Origin: Gyrodactylus bullatarudis
Taxonomy: Eukaryota > Platyhelminthes > Monogenea > Gyrodactylidea > Gyrodactylidae
DNA: 64,000 nucleotides
NCBI GenBank assembly: GCA_012064415.1
Contig: SSNU01000310.1
Span: forward strand, 372,001 to 436,000
Direction of reading: 5' to 3'
Part shown: piece after piece, positions 23,653 to 36,270 of the stretch
How positions within the stretch are numbered: the stretch's first letter is position 1
Layout of the letters: each line of letters starts with the position of its first letter
Notes under the pieces: model-generated
Seen by the model: the letters and a program-made list of their open reading frames with translations, nothing else
Told to the model about the DNA's origin: nothing
The model's database searches: none
Made by a program: the position numbers and the translations under genes

Positions 23653-23940
23653 TTAGTTCTCCTCTTCTTCATCAGGATATTCCTCCTCATAGTCCAAACC
23701 AGCTCCCTCTTCATCACCTTCAGCATCTTCCTTCCAATTTTCCTTGATGAATTTGATGACGTCGTCTTTTTTGATTTTTTTCACATTCTCATATTCAGTC
23801 TTGAATTCATCTACACTGGTTGAGTTCAATTTGCCCATTGACAGGCCCTGGAGAATTGGCATCAGGCTGTCCTTGTTAATTTTGCCATCCTTACTGAGTC
23901 CCTTAACTCTGGTTATGACGTCATTTGCATTCATACTCAT
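23653..23940 (-). CDS. P3, acidic-tailed member of the P family
   Basis: From ATG at 23,940 to TAA at 23,653, 95 residues. The core aligns with P4: VITRVKGLSKDGKINKDSLM, then VDEFKTEY, then VIKFIKENWKEDA in place of DALNFLKENMKQDA. Unlike the others it continues into a tail of about 23 residues made almost entirely of Glu, Asp, Gly and Tyr. The frame stays open upstream to a TTG, and an AACAAG acceptor lies just before, so a further 5' exon is possible. Tail chemistry suggests a basic partner or cation binding; inference only. Confidence 0.7.
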   Translation of the reverse strand: MSMNANDVITRVKGLSKDGKINKDSLMPILQGLSMGKLNSTSVDEFKTEYENVKKIKKDDVIKFIKENWKEDAEGDEEGAGLDYEEEYPDEEEEN

Positions 23941-24179
23941 CAAGTCCTTGTTCAATGTCGTTTTTGATATTCTAAATTGTATTACATTTAGGGAGGAAAA
24001 TGCTTTGGCATATTTGCGTCAGAAAATTAGCAGACGATAAAAAAGTTTTGCATCAGTAAAAATAAATCTTGACACCTTTAGTTTTTGATCTCAATTTAAA
24101 ATTAAATTCGTTCATTAAATTAGTGAAGTAAATTATAATTTTAATCCAATTAAACTTAGACTTAATTTTTAACTTAAAA

Positions 24180-24760
24180 TTTTAAGAAAGTTATGGTATC
24201 TTTCAAATCTAGCGATGGCAACGAATTCTCTTTTTTTTGAACATTGAGTTGATAATTTTTGTTGATTTAAAAGTCAGAGAGTGATCAAAAGTTAATTTTT
24301 AGGATCACGATTAGTCAAAGAAATTAAATATGCTGATTCAAATTTTGAGAATCCACCCATCTTCCTGTGAAAATCGAATTTTGATTTTTTGAACATTTTC
24401 ACAACTTGAAAATCGATGAAATTTTGATGATTCAAGATCCTTGGAAATTGAAATTTTTATGCTCATAATCGGTTTCTTTGACTAATCGTGATCCTAAAAA
24501 TCAACTTTTGATCACTCTCTGACTTTTAAATCAACAAAAATTATCAACTCAAAGTTCAAAAAAAAGAGAATTCGTTGCCATCGCTAGATTTGAAATATGC
24601 CATAACTTTCTTAAAATTATATTTTTTTCAAATTTTTTTTCAGATCCTGAAAGTGGAACCTACGATCTAGATTCCAAAATATCCTGATCAAATTCGATTT
24701 CTTGATGAAAAAATTCATAATTTTGTAAAAAGCATAAATTCCCATCTTCATATTAATTAA
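24180..24760. repeat. Foldback family A, copy 5 (well preserved)
   Basis: Left arm 24,180-24,380 is the near-exact inverse of 24,400-24,626; both contain AGCGATGGCAACGAATTCTC or its inverse. The right side continues to the terminal segment CCCATCTTCATATTAATTAA at about 24,739-24,758; the left outer segment is missing. A transcript would fold into a stem of over 200 bp. Confidence 0.8.
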
Positions 24761-24780
24761 CTTTAGATTGACTTTAATGT

Positions 24781-26245
24781 TGTTATTCGCTTGCTACCAG
24801 ATTATGTTGTTTTCTGGTTTGGATACTGAAAATAAACTTGAAAATTTTGTATAACCCTTACAAAGTAAAAGTTTCATAGTTTTAGTCCTTCATTTGCTTG
24901 GAGTTTAAGATCAATTTGAACTTTATAAAATTGAGGCATTCTTTAAACTTAACTTTTTCAGTATCCCATGATTTAGTTTCAATAGAATGTTTTCAATTCA
25001 AAAAAAGTTGAAAATTGATTAAAATCCCTGTTTTAATAAATACACTTCGAGGATTCAGAATTTTAAATTAAAAATCAATAAAGAAACCAATCAAAAGACA
25101 TTTCAGAGTTTTAGCTTAAATTGAGCTCACTTTTGATAAAACTTGATAGAAAAAGAAGATTAGCCGAAATGAGCCAAGGACTTTTGTGAAGAAAATATGT
25201 TGCCAAGTTTATTTACAAGAATAAAGAACCAAAGAAAGTTTTTATCAGGGTTCTTCATAAGTTTAAAGAAAATTAAATACGTCCTCCAAGTTTTTGAAAA
25301 GAAACTGCAATGATCCTAGTATTTTGTCTTGCGTAAAATTTTCTGTCTTAAACATTGATTAAAATTAAGAAATGAAATTTCCCTTCAAAAAGCAATATTT
25401 TGATTTCCTTGATCAGCCGCAATCTCAGAGTTAACTCCCGATCACTATCGATTGAGCGAATGAGCGCGATATTTGAATTCAATTACAAATTAAATACAGA
25501 GGAGTGAAAAGAAATTTAAAAGCGAAAAATTAGCTACCAGCTAGAGGATATTTTTAAAATCAATACTTTCTCAAAAATCATTAAATATTAATTATAATCT
25601 AATCTATTTTTCCATAGTAACAAAATTACACAGTGGCTCCTTCAAAATACAAATGTATGTACAAACTCAAAATGTAGTTCAAATTCGTTTTTGAGGTCAA
25701 AAAGAACTAAATGAAGCAAGAAATAAAGAATTTATCAATATGGGTTTCCCTTATTTTGACAAGCTATCGTTGATAAGAGAATTTTTTCGGGAATTTTTTT
25801 TATTCAGATGCAGATTATTTACAAATCCAGATCTTGAGGCCCAATTTTACAATTTAAAGAAAAAAAAGAAAAATTGTAGATTTCGTAATGAAAATTTGAT
25901 TTTCAGAATCATTATTAGAAAAGTGATCGAATTATCGAGATAGAAAGTTTAATTGATTCGCCATCAATAAGGAACAGCATGAATTTGAAGCAGTAAAACC
26001 GATTCTTTCTATTCATGGTATTTGATTGAATCTGCATAATTTACCTATGGATAATGTATATCACTGATATTAAGGTAGGTTGGACTGGAGGCCCTCCAGT
26101 GGAGGGTTAAAATAGAAATAGAATTTCAGCTTATTCTCAAATGTAGCTACAAATAGTTTTATTAAATTCCAATATTCCCATGAAATCTCCAAAACTGAGA
26201 TTAATTCTAGGTAGTTTCAATGATAGCTACAACTGATTACTAATC
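24781..26245. other. AT-rich stretch, nothing recognised
   Basis: No supported coding frame. A short GC-richer palindrome (GGAGGCCCTCCAGTGGAGGG) lies at 26,087-26,106. Confidence 0.3.
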
Positions 26246-26254
26246 AGTGATTAC

Positions 26255-26808
26255 TAGGGCGACCAGAAAAAGGCATACTTTATGATGAAAAAAGGCAATT
26301 TTTAATTCTGAAAAAGGCAAATTCATAAAATCGAATGTTTTTCACGAGAAGCATCCCAAGAAGATATCTGCTGAAAGCGGACTTAAAGGAGATCTCATTA
26401 AAAATCCAAAAAGTAGCTTTAACAACATAGTAAAGCATAAAAGGTATATTCATATAATCGAATATCTCTCACAAGTAGTGATTTAAAAAAATTAATCAAT
26501 TCTTCAAGCCTTTCAAGTGAATAGAATGAGAATGAGATGTTGAGTTGGATAAGCCATTTCTATTGGCTGTTTACCGAGTCCCCCCTAAAATTAGATTCAG
26601 ACAATGAAAATTTAACTAAGATCAAGATAAACAAGGATAAAAAATTTGCACAATCCTTGAAAAAAATGAAAAAGCAATCCTTTTTAAAAAAGGCAAAAAA
26701 AGGCAAGCCTCCTCGAAATAGGCAAAAAAGGCAAACTTATTTCTCTTATTAATAGGTTTAGAAAAAAAAGGACTGAATTTTTAATATTTTCAAAGTATTT
26801 TAGACTCT
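26255..26808. mobile_element. hAT-like MITE family C, copy 1 (end deleted)
   Basis: Starts with TAGGGCGACCAG and shares nearly its whole length with the inverse of 38,899-39,490. It is flanked by identical 9-bp repeats AGTGATTAC at 26,246-26,254 and 26,809-26,817. About 40 bp next to the right end, present in copy 2, are missing here. Contains repeated AAAAAGGCA-type units; non-coding. Confidence 0.8.
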
Positions 26809-26817
26809 AGTGATTAC

Positions 26818-27672
26818 ATTTCAAATTTTTCAATGAAATTTGGCTTCGTAATCTGGATTTAGGAGAATCATATTCTTGATGCAATAATTGAGATTTTAGT
26901 AATAACCATGAATTTCTAACTTTATATCAGTCTAATTTTCAAACGACTAGATCAGTAAAATACAGAAGATGATACATTAAATCATCATTGTACTACGAAG
27001 TCATATCTGAAAGGTATGATTCTACATAATATTGGCTTCCAGCTGTACTCCAAGTGATAGATCACATGATTTTCAATGAAGAAGATATTTATGAAATAAC
27101 ATCACCAAGTCACAAATCTAGTCAACTTCGAATTTTAATTGGATACCCCCCCCCCACTTTTGAAAACTATACAATTCAGTTATAATAAAGTGAGATGAAA
27201 GATCAACAACTATACAATGTGTGGAATATGATTGAGATACTTACTCATCTATAGTGGACAATGTCTTGTCTGCATGATTACCCCTGTATGTAATTGAAAA
27301 TCAATCATTCACAATGACGATAACAGAAATTAATAAAATAAGGCTTACATAATTCCTGCTTTGTTGTTTGAAGAAGGAAACTCAACTAGAGGCATATTAA
27401 GAGATAATGCTCAAAGTATTTTGAGCCAATCAAAGCTTCCTAAGATGGGGTTCATCACTGCGTGGTACTTTTAATTTATTTTATAGAATTAAATATCTAT
27501 TTTTTCATATCTACTCCATAGTAGTATTATGATTTAAATATTTTTTTTTATTTTTACTATTAAGGGTCCTAGATCTACCACTTCCCGATAAATTAATTGA
27601 TCGAGAATTTGTTCTCAAGTCAATCGTGAATAAATATAGATTTCAAATAATTTCAAAACACAAAATAAAATT
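26818..27672. other. Nothing recognised; C-run at 27,147
   Basis: Non-coding AT-rich sequence with an isolated run of ten cytosines at about 27,147-27,156, striking in this background. Confidence 0.3.
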
Positions 27673-27731
27673 TTTATTCATTTCAATGGCAATAAATAAA
27701 GCATTTTGAAATAATTTTCTTCGGAACAAGT

Positions 27732-28007
27732 TTAGATATTAGCATCCTGTTTCATGTTCTCCTTGAAAAAGTTGAGAGCATCATTTTCGGGAACTTTTTC
27801 CTTGTACTGGCCTTTGAATTCGTCAACCTTCTTTTGATCAACCATTTTAGCTGATACGAGACTTTGAAAGATTGGAACCAAATCTGTAATTTTGATGTTT
27901 CCATCCTTAACGAGAGCTTGAACTTGTTTAAGAACAGAATCGAGATTCAATCCAGTTGCTTTGCTGACAGCATCAAAAGCTTTTCCTGAAAGAGAGCCAA
28001 AATTCAT
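27732..28007 (-). CDS. P4, small protein of the P family
   Basis: ATG at 28,007 to TAA at 27,732, 91 residues, apparently uninterrupted. Layout: a short N-terminal helix-like part (FGSLSGKAFDAVSKATGL), the core LDSVLKQVQALVKDGNIKIT, a second helix with VDEFKGQY, and the C-terminal motif PENDALNFFKENMKQDANI, which closely matches P1 and P2. AATAAA on the minus strand at 27,673-27,678 lies about 55 bp past the stop and is a credible polyadenylation signal. No cysteine, no signal peptide. Of the four it is the best reference for the family. Function unknown. Confidence 0.75.
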   Translation of the reverse strand: MNFGSLSGKAFDAVSKATGLNLDSVLKQVQALVKDGNIKITDLVPIFQSLVSAKMVDQKKVDEFKGQYKEKVPENDALNFFKENMKQDANI

Positions 28008-28562
28008 TTTGAAGGTGGATTCTATTGAATTAATGAACAAAGATCACTTATTCTTTCTATCTATAATATAGATATTATATAGATATTATAAATATTAACC
28101 AATGATCGAATAGTCGATTTTCATTGGTTCATATTAACTCTCATAGGAAATATTTCACTGTCACTTGTATTTTTATATCTAACTACATATACATATTCCA
28201 TAGATGAATCACCATATCTTGAATGTTATTGGACTATTCTTTTCATAATACATAATCTATACACACAAATGTACATTTGTGTATGCAAATCTATGATGAA
28301 TAAATTTTCATGAGTATCCTTTGCTAACTACAGTATCAATTATAATTATCGAGGAAAAGTCTGCACACACTAAAATGAAAATAATGTGAAATTTATTTTA
28401 GTAAAAACTCTTTTTTTATAATGCATATGTAGATATCTATCTGATAGTCTTGTGTGGTATACATTAGTGAACATGGGAAGAAATTACCGGCAAGCGTGGA
28501 TAAAATAATTATAACAATAAAGATGTTAATGTAATCACATTTTGAAGATGAGGGATATTTGT
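28008..28562. other. Between P4 and FEM-1, nothing recognised
   Basis: AT-rich; includes short ATAGATATTATA tandem-like units at 28,062-28,090. Presumably the P4 promoter and the FEM-1 3' UTR. Confidence 0.3.
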
Positions 28563-31500
28563 CTAATGCCTGTGGATGAACTCGACAATATCCGGTGGGA
28601 ATAGTTCCCTGATAAAATCACTGCAAGCTGATTGATCTTGGTATAGGCTCTTGATTTTTCTGGCTGCAATACACTTGAGGGAGAGGAGGAGGTGCGGACG
28701 GAGAATGTAGGATTTTCTGAGGGAAGAAAACTTTTCATCCATAATACTAAAATATTCAGAGTCACTCGGGGTGAGGCCAGAATCGATTTCCGACTGTACA
28801 GACTCATCCAGACTGCTGGCATCAATCTCTGCTTGGCAATCGACAAGGGTCTTGATCAGATTTATCTATAGAAAAAATAAAACAATTCATTAAACGAGTC
28901 TATAACCAAGAGATTCACAAAAAGAGTGGACAGAACTGGTAATTCGAAGGAATAAAAGGTAATTTCATATCCCTACGTCAATGTGTTTGACACAGAGTTT
29001 GTTTTATCACATCTATACAAGATCATTAAAAAATCAGGTTTTATGACAAAAGCAAAGAAGTTTTAAGAGCTTAAATGACTTAATCGATAATTTCTTATCA
29101 AGGGTATTGTTCATCTTGAGTCAAAGTCTTTTTTTGAAACAAGCCTCACTATTTCAGGCCTGATAATTCATTCATTGAATTAGAATTTTAATGAAAAGCT
29201 CAAGGCAAAGCCCCAAACACTACAAACTTGTTGTACAAGTTTAGGATTTTACTGTTCTCAAAAAAAAATCAAAATAATAATTTGTTCGTATTTTACAAGA
29301 AGACCATTAATGAAAAACGGAATATAATTTAAACCCAGAAAACTTGAAAGAGTACGAGAATAAAACACATTTTGTAGGGTAATACAGAATTTTATTTTTC
29401 CCAAACAATGTTCTATGCCTTAATCAAAAATTGATGTTTCAACCATGAAAAACGCATTTTTGAAAGTCAAAATGAAAATTTTTGATATACAAAAATCCCA
29501 TTTTCCCTAAAATCATCAAAATTTACCTAACTTCCTAGGACTTTCTTCCGACATGTGAAAGAACACTCAATTTTCCTATAAGCCCTATTTTTTTCAGAAT
29601 AATGCAAAAACTATTCAAAAATCTCAATTTTGTCCTTTCTCGTAGTGAAATTCATTGAGAAAATCTTGACGCGTGTTCAAAAATTGTCATTTTCAATCGA
29701 GATTTTGTATATCAGAACAAACTCGAAGACGCATGGTTTTTTATAGGAAAAAATGCTTAGTTTTCGATAATCTTCAAAATGAGATTAAGACTGGGAAAAG
29801 TTGAAAAATTAGGCCTACTTTAATATTTTGAAAACACTACTTTTGTATTTATAAGTGATTCGTATTCTTAAAGTCTTATTGGGCCGATTTTTAGATTTTA
29901 TTTTTGGTTATCCTGCTAATTATTAATTATAATTGAAGTTAATTTTTCACTATCCCACAAGAAAGTTTGAAAACTTGAAAGACTGGTTTTTCAATATTTG
30001 AAGATATTGGCGCCAAAATCAGCTGAGAAAACTTGAAATTAGAAAATCAAGTTTTAATCTAAATCATTCAAGGTCGATTCTATTTTTTTAACATTTGAAG
30101 AGAACCATAACCGATGGTAGCAACAAAAGGGTTTTTCCATGTTATTTGATAGATGAAAAAATAGGTAACTTGATATGTTTGGAATGAGTAAGAGATTAAG
30201 CCGGACAGAAATAGCAAGTCGGTGAGTAATATTCGTTCATGGTATTTAGAAATAATGAAGAATTAAATGAGTTCATAATGAGATAATCTAGAATAGTTGC
30301 TACCCTGCGGAAAATTTATTAACTTGATGAGAGCAAATTTTAGAATGAAAAAAATATTCCCATTGGTGTTTGAGCCTAGAAGTAGAAAACTTTAAAGACG
30401 AAAGAAACACAGGAAACACCCATATTTTATTGATTGTATTTTTTAATGCGTGTCATAAATAATTTATTTCTTTCGATCATTCAGGTTTCGAAAACAAAGT
30501 TTTAATTTGTAATGATATCAAAAATTAACTTCTTAGATTTTGAAAGAGCTTTCAGTATCTAAAAACTCCAAGATTTAATGTCAAGGCGATTGTATATTAG
30601 AAAAAAAAATTTACCTCTTAGATTAGTTTGAGTATAGGGAACTTTTTATCACAAATTCTATGAAACAAATTTTCAAAGGAATACTGGAATTCTTGAAACA
30701 GTCATGCTAATTTCAAATAAAAAGATTGATAAACAGAAAAGTTTCAAGTTATGCTGATCACGAATCTAAAATTAGGCAATGATTTCTAATTCGGGAGTTA
30801 TCGATCAAACTCTAGAAGATAGTGTTTAACCGATTGCATATTTCTACCGGTACGAAGAAAATGACACTTGAGCATTTCGATGCAAATTAGAAAAAAGAGA
30901 CTACTTATGGAAATAATTACCTTAATTGACTGGCTTTTGTCTGATGTGAGAACCATGCCGATCGGTCGCATAGAATGTGCATCAAACTTGTTTGGATCAG
31001 CACCTAGATTGCATAACAGTTTAATTGTCTCTGAAGAAGGAAATTCATAGATGACATAGCGACCAATTCGACTGGTCTCACTGCTACAAGCGAGATGAAC
31101 CAACGTCTGGCCATTATGTACGATTGGATTAATTTTGACAAGACGATAAACCTGTTGGTAGAATAAATATTCCAATTCTGGGGTCAACATTTTTCTACGT
31201 TCATTTAAATCATTTATATGTCTGGGAGGGATACCCTGGTTAAGGAAGTCCTTGTAGTCAGTCTTTTCAATCAGTTCACGTTCAATGGCTATTGATTTTA
31301 TTGACTTGAATAGTCGTGTACTCGGTATATAGTAATGGAGGATCATGGCAATAAACTGAAGGGAAAGACAGGTATGTCGTTTCAAGTTCAATGCCTCCTT
31401 GTCTGCTGTTGAGTATGACCAAGGATTGCGATAAAACCAATTGTAATAGGAGTAATCGGAACCACTGAAAAGGAAATTTTTTTTTAGAAACATCAACAAC

Positions 31501-33993
31501 AACATTTGCTTTACATAAAGGTTGTAAACTGAGAATAAGTACGTACCGTTCAATGTTGTCAATTGAAAGTTGAAGACATTCAATAAGATATTCTGGAGTA
31601 AGAGCAGAAGTTGGCATTCCACTATATGAGTCAGTGAGTATATAACTGAAAAGTTCAGCAAAACTCAAAAAGGTCGACTGACTAACATGACATAGGGGAT
31701 CGAGAAATATTCGTTGGAGGAGTAATGCAAAACGCCATAGATCAAAGCATTTTTTCACATAACCCGAATCAGCATACAGGGCTCCTCTGAATCTAGAAAA
31801 GAAAAACATTTGTTTTTTACCTTTTTGTGAAAGATACATTGTATTGAGTTACTTGATAATAATTTCAGAAACTCTTTAATAAACACTATGATTAACTTGA
31901 ATAAAAATTAAAATTTGCATAAAAGCAATTGACAATAATCAGATGGAAGAAAATCAATGAGACAGCATGTGAATTTCATCAGCCCGCCTGATTGGTCGGA
32001 AATTAAGAAGACTTGAAATTAACAGAGAGAATTCATATTTTCCTCTATTGGCTATATCTTGAAAATTAGATTTTTGGTTAAAACTTATCTAAACTTTAGT
32101 TTGACTTCAAAGGATTCGATGAGAATTTTCTTTGCAAACTACCTACATTATGGTTTCTTAAAGTTTTGATTCTCTTATACTATAAATGTCATACTTGATT
32201 ATAATAACTAGAGTTATAGTATAAATTTAAAATTTTTACCTTAGAAAGTAAACTGCATCTGAATGATCAGGGCCCAAGATTCTTAATCGGATCAGGAGAG
32301 ATTGAAGTTTAAGTTTCTCCAGGTCTGTGTATATTTCATCCAGTTCTTGAGGAGAGACAAACTCACGACAATTTTTCATTGCCTTGCAGCAAATATTCCT
32401 GAGTTTCCCTAGCAGATATGTCTGACATTCAGTTGGGTTAGTTTCCCATGGATATTTGTCACAACGCAAAGCTCCATGGGATTTTTCAAGTTTGGATTTC
32501 ATTCTAATCGATTTGGGAGTCTTGTCACAGAGTTTAAGATTTCGATAAGACTGATAGATAGATGGAGAAATGCCGAGAATGGCGTCAGCTTTGGCACGTC
32601 TCTTCAATGAAAGGTTAGCCTCAAAGGCCTGCTCAATCTGACGTTTCCTCGACCGATTAAGCTCGCTGCTCTTGGAAATTCCACCGGAAGAAGGCCTAAA
32701 TTGAACTTTGGCATAATAATTTATATCTTCATTCTTGGCGTTGTCTTGTTGACTCCTTTCTGAATCGACAACACAGGCATCTGCTATATTTCTAAGATTT
32801 AATTTGCTATATTGATTCTTTAACATTTCAGTGATTGCTCTCGACTTGGTCTCATAATATCCATCAGAAAAGTCTGTATAGACATAGGAGAGTGGATCTC
32901 TTTCGAGATTTTTCTTACTGTAGTTCTTCTTGCTTAACATTTCCTCTTCTTGTATGGCAATCATTTGTTTAGCAGGTTCTTTGATTAAATCCCAGGCATA
33001 ACACGAATTCGGATTATTGTCATTATATCGAACTGGAAGATTTTTGTATATGCCCGAAAAATGAAATCTGAGCATCATCGCTTTCTTCCAAATAGCAGTC
33101 GCTTCTTCAATATTGTTATTTTTATCAAAGTGTGTAGCTCCTAACAATTCCAAAGCATAAACCTTATCATCAAGGGGAATTTTTGAAGACCAATCATTTT
33201 CTCTATCCGGATCTTCAACCGTAAATGTTTCTGTTTCTGGATCCATTTTAAGGTTGCATAAATAATCTACGATCTGAGAGCAGCCTGAGTTAGCTGCAGA
33301 CATAATCGGTGATAGATTAAACTCGTCTTTCTTCATGATAGCTCCATTTTCAAGAAGTAATTTGAGAGCCTCCAAATTACCAGCTTCGGCACAATCATGA
33401 AGAGCTGTATTTCCGCGAGAACTCTGGCGATTAACTCTAGCTCCTTTTTCAATTAAATATTTGGCAATATTGTAATGATTTCTATAGCAGCTGATCATTA
33501 GGCATGTATGACCATGACGATTTTGCAATTCAATATTCGCACCATGTTCAACCAAATATCGGACAATATTTTCATGGCCATCAAAACTAGCGGCACGTAG
33601 AGCAGTACTATTAGTTATGGTTGTATGATTAACATTTGCACCTCTCATGACAAGGAAACTTGCAACTTGAAGATGACCAGCGGCTGCAGCACACCAAAGT
33701 GGAGGAACTCCCTCAAGACTGTCTCCATCAAATGAAACTGTACCAGCACGCTCAACATCGGCGTTGTAGTTATCGATTAAGTACTTGACAATATTTAGAT
33801 GACCGAATCGACTCGCTGCAATTAGGCATGATTGACCATTTGGAAACTGTAAGGATACTATATTTTGAATTGCACTAGTTGATAAATTAGAAAAGCTTTC
33901 ACGCAAAGCGTCGAGATTGCCTTCGGAGCAATATGTGAACAGATCTGGTTGTAGTACAAATTTACCATTTACTTTAGTAACTAAACTATTCAT
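28563..33993 (-). CDS. fem1: FEM-1 family ankyrin protein (CRL2 substrate receptor)
   Basis: Four exons in frame: 33,993-32,240, 31,792-31,547, 31,464-30,921 and 28,865-28,563, giving 948 residues. FEM1 proteins bind C-terminal arginine degrons for cullin-2 ubiquitin ligases. Residues about 20-260 are ankyrin repeats (PPLWCAAAAGHLQVASFLV, GHTCLMISC, GNTALHDCAEAGN), closest to FEM1A/C by eye. A TPR-like part carries RILGPDHSDAVYFLRFRGALYADSG (split here for reading: RILGPDHSD, then RFRGALYADSG). The last exon carries LSLKCIAA, fitting the L-x3-C elongin-binding box, and ends FIHRH. Usual length is about 620-670; an extra basic region at about residues 360-530 explains most of the excess. Intron 3 (2,055 nt) holds a family B repeat. 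Confidence 0.9.
29375..29815 (+). repeat. Dispersed repeat family B, copy 1
   Basis: Inside FEM-1 intron 3. Its inverse matches 45,340-45,795 along the whole length, for example CGATTGAAAATG.. / TCATTTTCAATCGAG and GTATATCAGAACA. No terminal inverted repeat or coding frame recognised. Confidence 0.65.
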
Positions 33994-34419
33994 TTTCGGA
34001 AAAAAACATTCTTTTAAAAAGTTACAAAAATTAAAAAGATAGTGAAGATATTTCTTCTTTAAAATATATTGGCGTTATTATAAAAAATAAACTTTTATTC
34101 TATTATTCAATATTCGATTGATAAAAAAGATGTGTAACGATGATGATACTGACGAAAATTTCCTTGAAGTTAGTTTTATCCTAAACACTAGATACAAGAA
34201 ATGTTTCGAGCAATTGAAGCTAGAGTAGGCGAAACGAAAGAAAGATTTGAGAAGAATTATATCCTTTTATATTATGAAAAATTCAGTTTCTTTTAAATTT
34301 TCTTTAACTATTTTGTCCACTTCTGAGAATAGAAGAACAATTGGATGAAGTTTCCAAGGACATCGAGGCAATTCTAAATTACGGACTACTTTCAAATAGT
34401 GCCAGTTTGAACTAGACTT
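33994..34419. other. Between FEM-1 and SLC25A26, nothing recognised
   Basis: 426 bp of AT-rich spacer: FEM-1 promoter plus SLC25A26 3' UTR, both genes on the minus strand. Confidence 0.35.
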
Positions 34420-35349
34420 TTAGAGAACAAACTTGAAAAAATCTCTTGAAATATCATATATGCTTAGAAATATTGAACCACCGATCGACAACGAAATAGT
34501 TCGTGGAAAAGCGCCAGAAAATAATCTAAGAATTAGATAATAAAGTTATTAATTATAAAGATACCTCGAAATCTTTTCATTTCTCAACAAATTCATAGTT
34601 GCTTTAATGCTGTTATTTCTAACGAGCTCGGAATCTTTCTAAAAATAATTTGAATGAATGAGTTACATTAGCCAGAATAATTCTTGTTTTGGCATAATCC
34701 AACGGTGTCGTAATAAAACCAGCAAACCCTCCGGAAACGGCTCCAGATATTATATAATCGAATTTGGAATTTTCACCTTCTTTGGAAAGAAATTTTTTAA
34801 GCCTTTCCCATAAGGGATATTGAATACATGCGAATGGAATTTCACGAACCAGCATGGATGTGAAACCTCGATAAAAACCGAAGAATTTCTGATGATTTAA
34901 TAAAAAATTGTTACTTCATCCCGTAATATATTCGAGTAAACTTTAAAAAGTCCAAGCGATGGATCTTTTTGCATTCTCTGTTTGGCAACTTCAACTGGAA
35001 CTCGGACAATACAAGCTGTCTAAAATAAAGTTTTTTACGTAAAAAATAGGTTTAATTACAGTTTCTGATATAATTGAAGTGACAAATAGAGAATGATTCT
35101 TTTTCAAATATTCGTATGAGAGAAAGAAGACAGCAGCTTAATGAAAATAATAATAATGCAATTACCAGAAGGCATAGAACCCAAAAGTACAGCTGAAATT
35201 CCGGCCAAAGGCTTGCCATGCTTTAAAGCATCTGAAATTTTGGTACCAGACTGGATTCTAGTTTTAACTGTATCAAGGGGATGTATGATAACGTCAACAG
35301 AGATGCCTGCGCAAGCTCCGGAGAAAAATGAAACAAATGATTCGTGCAT
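34420..35349 (-). CDS. slc25a26: Mitochondrial S-adenosylmethionine carrier
   Basis: Six exons (35,349-35,166; 35,136-35,060; 35,019-34,915; 34,888-34,667; 34,638-34,565; 34,525-34,420) give 255 residues. The protein would exchange cytosolic SAM for S-adenosylhomocysteine across the inner mitochondrial membrane. Three carrier repeats each keep the P-x-D/E-x2-K/R signature: HPLDTVKTR, VPVEVAKQR and TPLDYAKTR. The segments FYRGFTSMLVREIPF and ACIQYPLWERLK match the SAM-carrier branch and not generic SLC25 members. Human length is 274, so it is essentially complete. Introns are 29, 40, 26, 28 and 39 nt. Confidence 0.92.
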
Positions 35350-35694
35350 TCTACACGCTTAAACAAAACTCATATCTGAAAATTTAAGTCTAAAATTAAC
35401 TTAAAGTTTTAATTAATTCTTAGATTTTATTATTAAAGTTCAAATTCAAATCGAATAGCTTATCTTCCTAAATTATAGTACGCATTTGGTATTGCATAAT
35501 CAATTTCAAATTCCTATTAGAATAATTACATAAAGCAAAATTTTAAAATTGAGAATCTCAAGTTGAGATGAAATTATTTCAACAAATTTATCTTTTACAA
35601 TTCTGCTTAATTGCAGCTTGTATATAAAATCTTTTATTATGTAATATATAACAATGTTATATTATAACATACGTTATCAAATAAAGATCATTAT

Positions 35695-36026
35695 TTATAA
35701 GTTGTCCAATATAAAATTTTTAAACTCATTGTAATCCAACATTCTATCACCGTCTTTATCAATTGTATTGATTAATCTTTGTGCGTCCTGTTGACTGAAC
35801 GATTCTCCATCTGAAAGATAATCAGACAATTCTTTAGAATTTATTCTTTTATCGTCATTTTTGTCAAGTTCTCTGAATATCTTTTCAATTCTGCCTTGAA
35901 TATAATATGAAGTTACTTTGACTCCAATTCCGGGTCACCCTTTTTCAGTATCCTAAATGTATATTTCGAAATAATTTTATAGACTATTCACCAAATAGTA
36001 ATTACTCACAAATTTTTAGCGCTCAT
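35695..36026 (-). CDS. Two-EF-hand protein E1
   Basis: Three exons: 36,026-36,010, 35,952-35,917 and 35,890-35,695, giving 82 residues. Two EF-hand loops: DKNDDKRINSKE and DKDGDRMLDYNE, with Asp at loop positions 1, 3 and 5 and Glu at 12. Size equals half a calmodulin. Intron 1 is 57 nt. Intron 2 is read as 26 nt; a GT six bases earlier would give 32 nt in the same frame. Same strand as SLC25A26, whose start is 345 bp downstream of this stop. Likely a small cytosolic calcium sensor or buffer. Confidence 0.75.
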
Positions 36027-36270
36027 ATTGTTGAATTATGCAATACTATTCTACATTCTAATTAAAAGCATACTGTTATATACTGTTTTAGTTTAAATGT
36101 ACTCGAAAGGATTACAGAAAACATTTTATGATGGATTGATCAATAGAGCTTATCATTTTCTATATGAGCAAGAAATTCATAATTGTAAGATAGATTAATT
36201 TAATTATTCCTTGAATCAATGAAATAGTTTTTCTGATTTAAAACCTTAAAAATATTGTCACGACTATTCA

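Noticed and set aside
26087..26106. GC-rich palindrome GGAGGCCCTCCAGTGGAGGG
   Set aside because: Short, single, with no flanking structure; no basis for a terminator or binding-site call.
26537..26752. Lysine-rich open frames shared by 26.5 kb and 39.1 kb
   Set aside because: Duplicated only because both lie in MITE family C; the lysines are translated A-tracts.
28535..28846. 103-residue minus-strand open frame
   Set aside because: It is in a different frame from the FEM-1 last exon that occupies the same bases.
30798..30866. A possible short last exon of FEM-1 ending at 30,798
   Set aside because: It keeps frame after a 54-nt intron, but the exon at 28,865-28,563 also keeps frame and carries the conserved FEM-1 C-terminus, so the short exon would give a truncated protein without family support.
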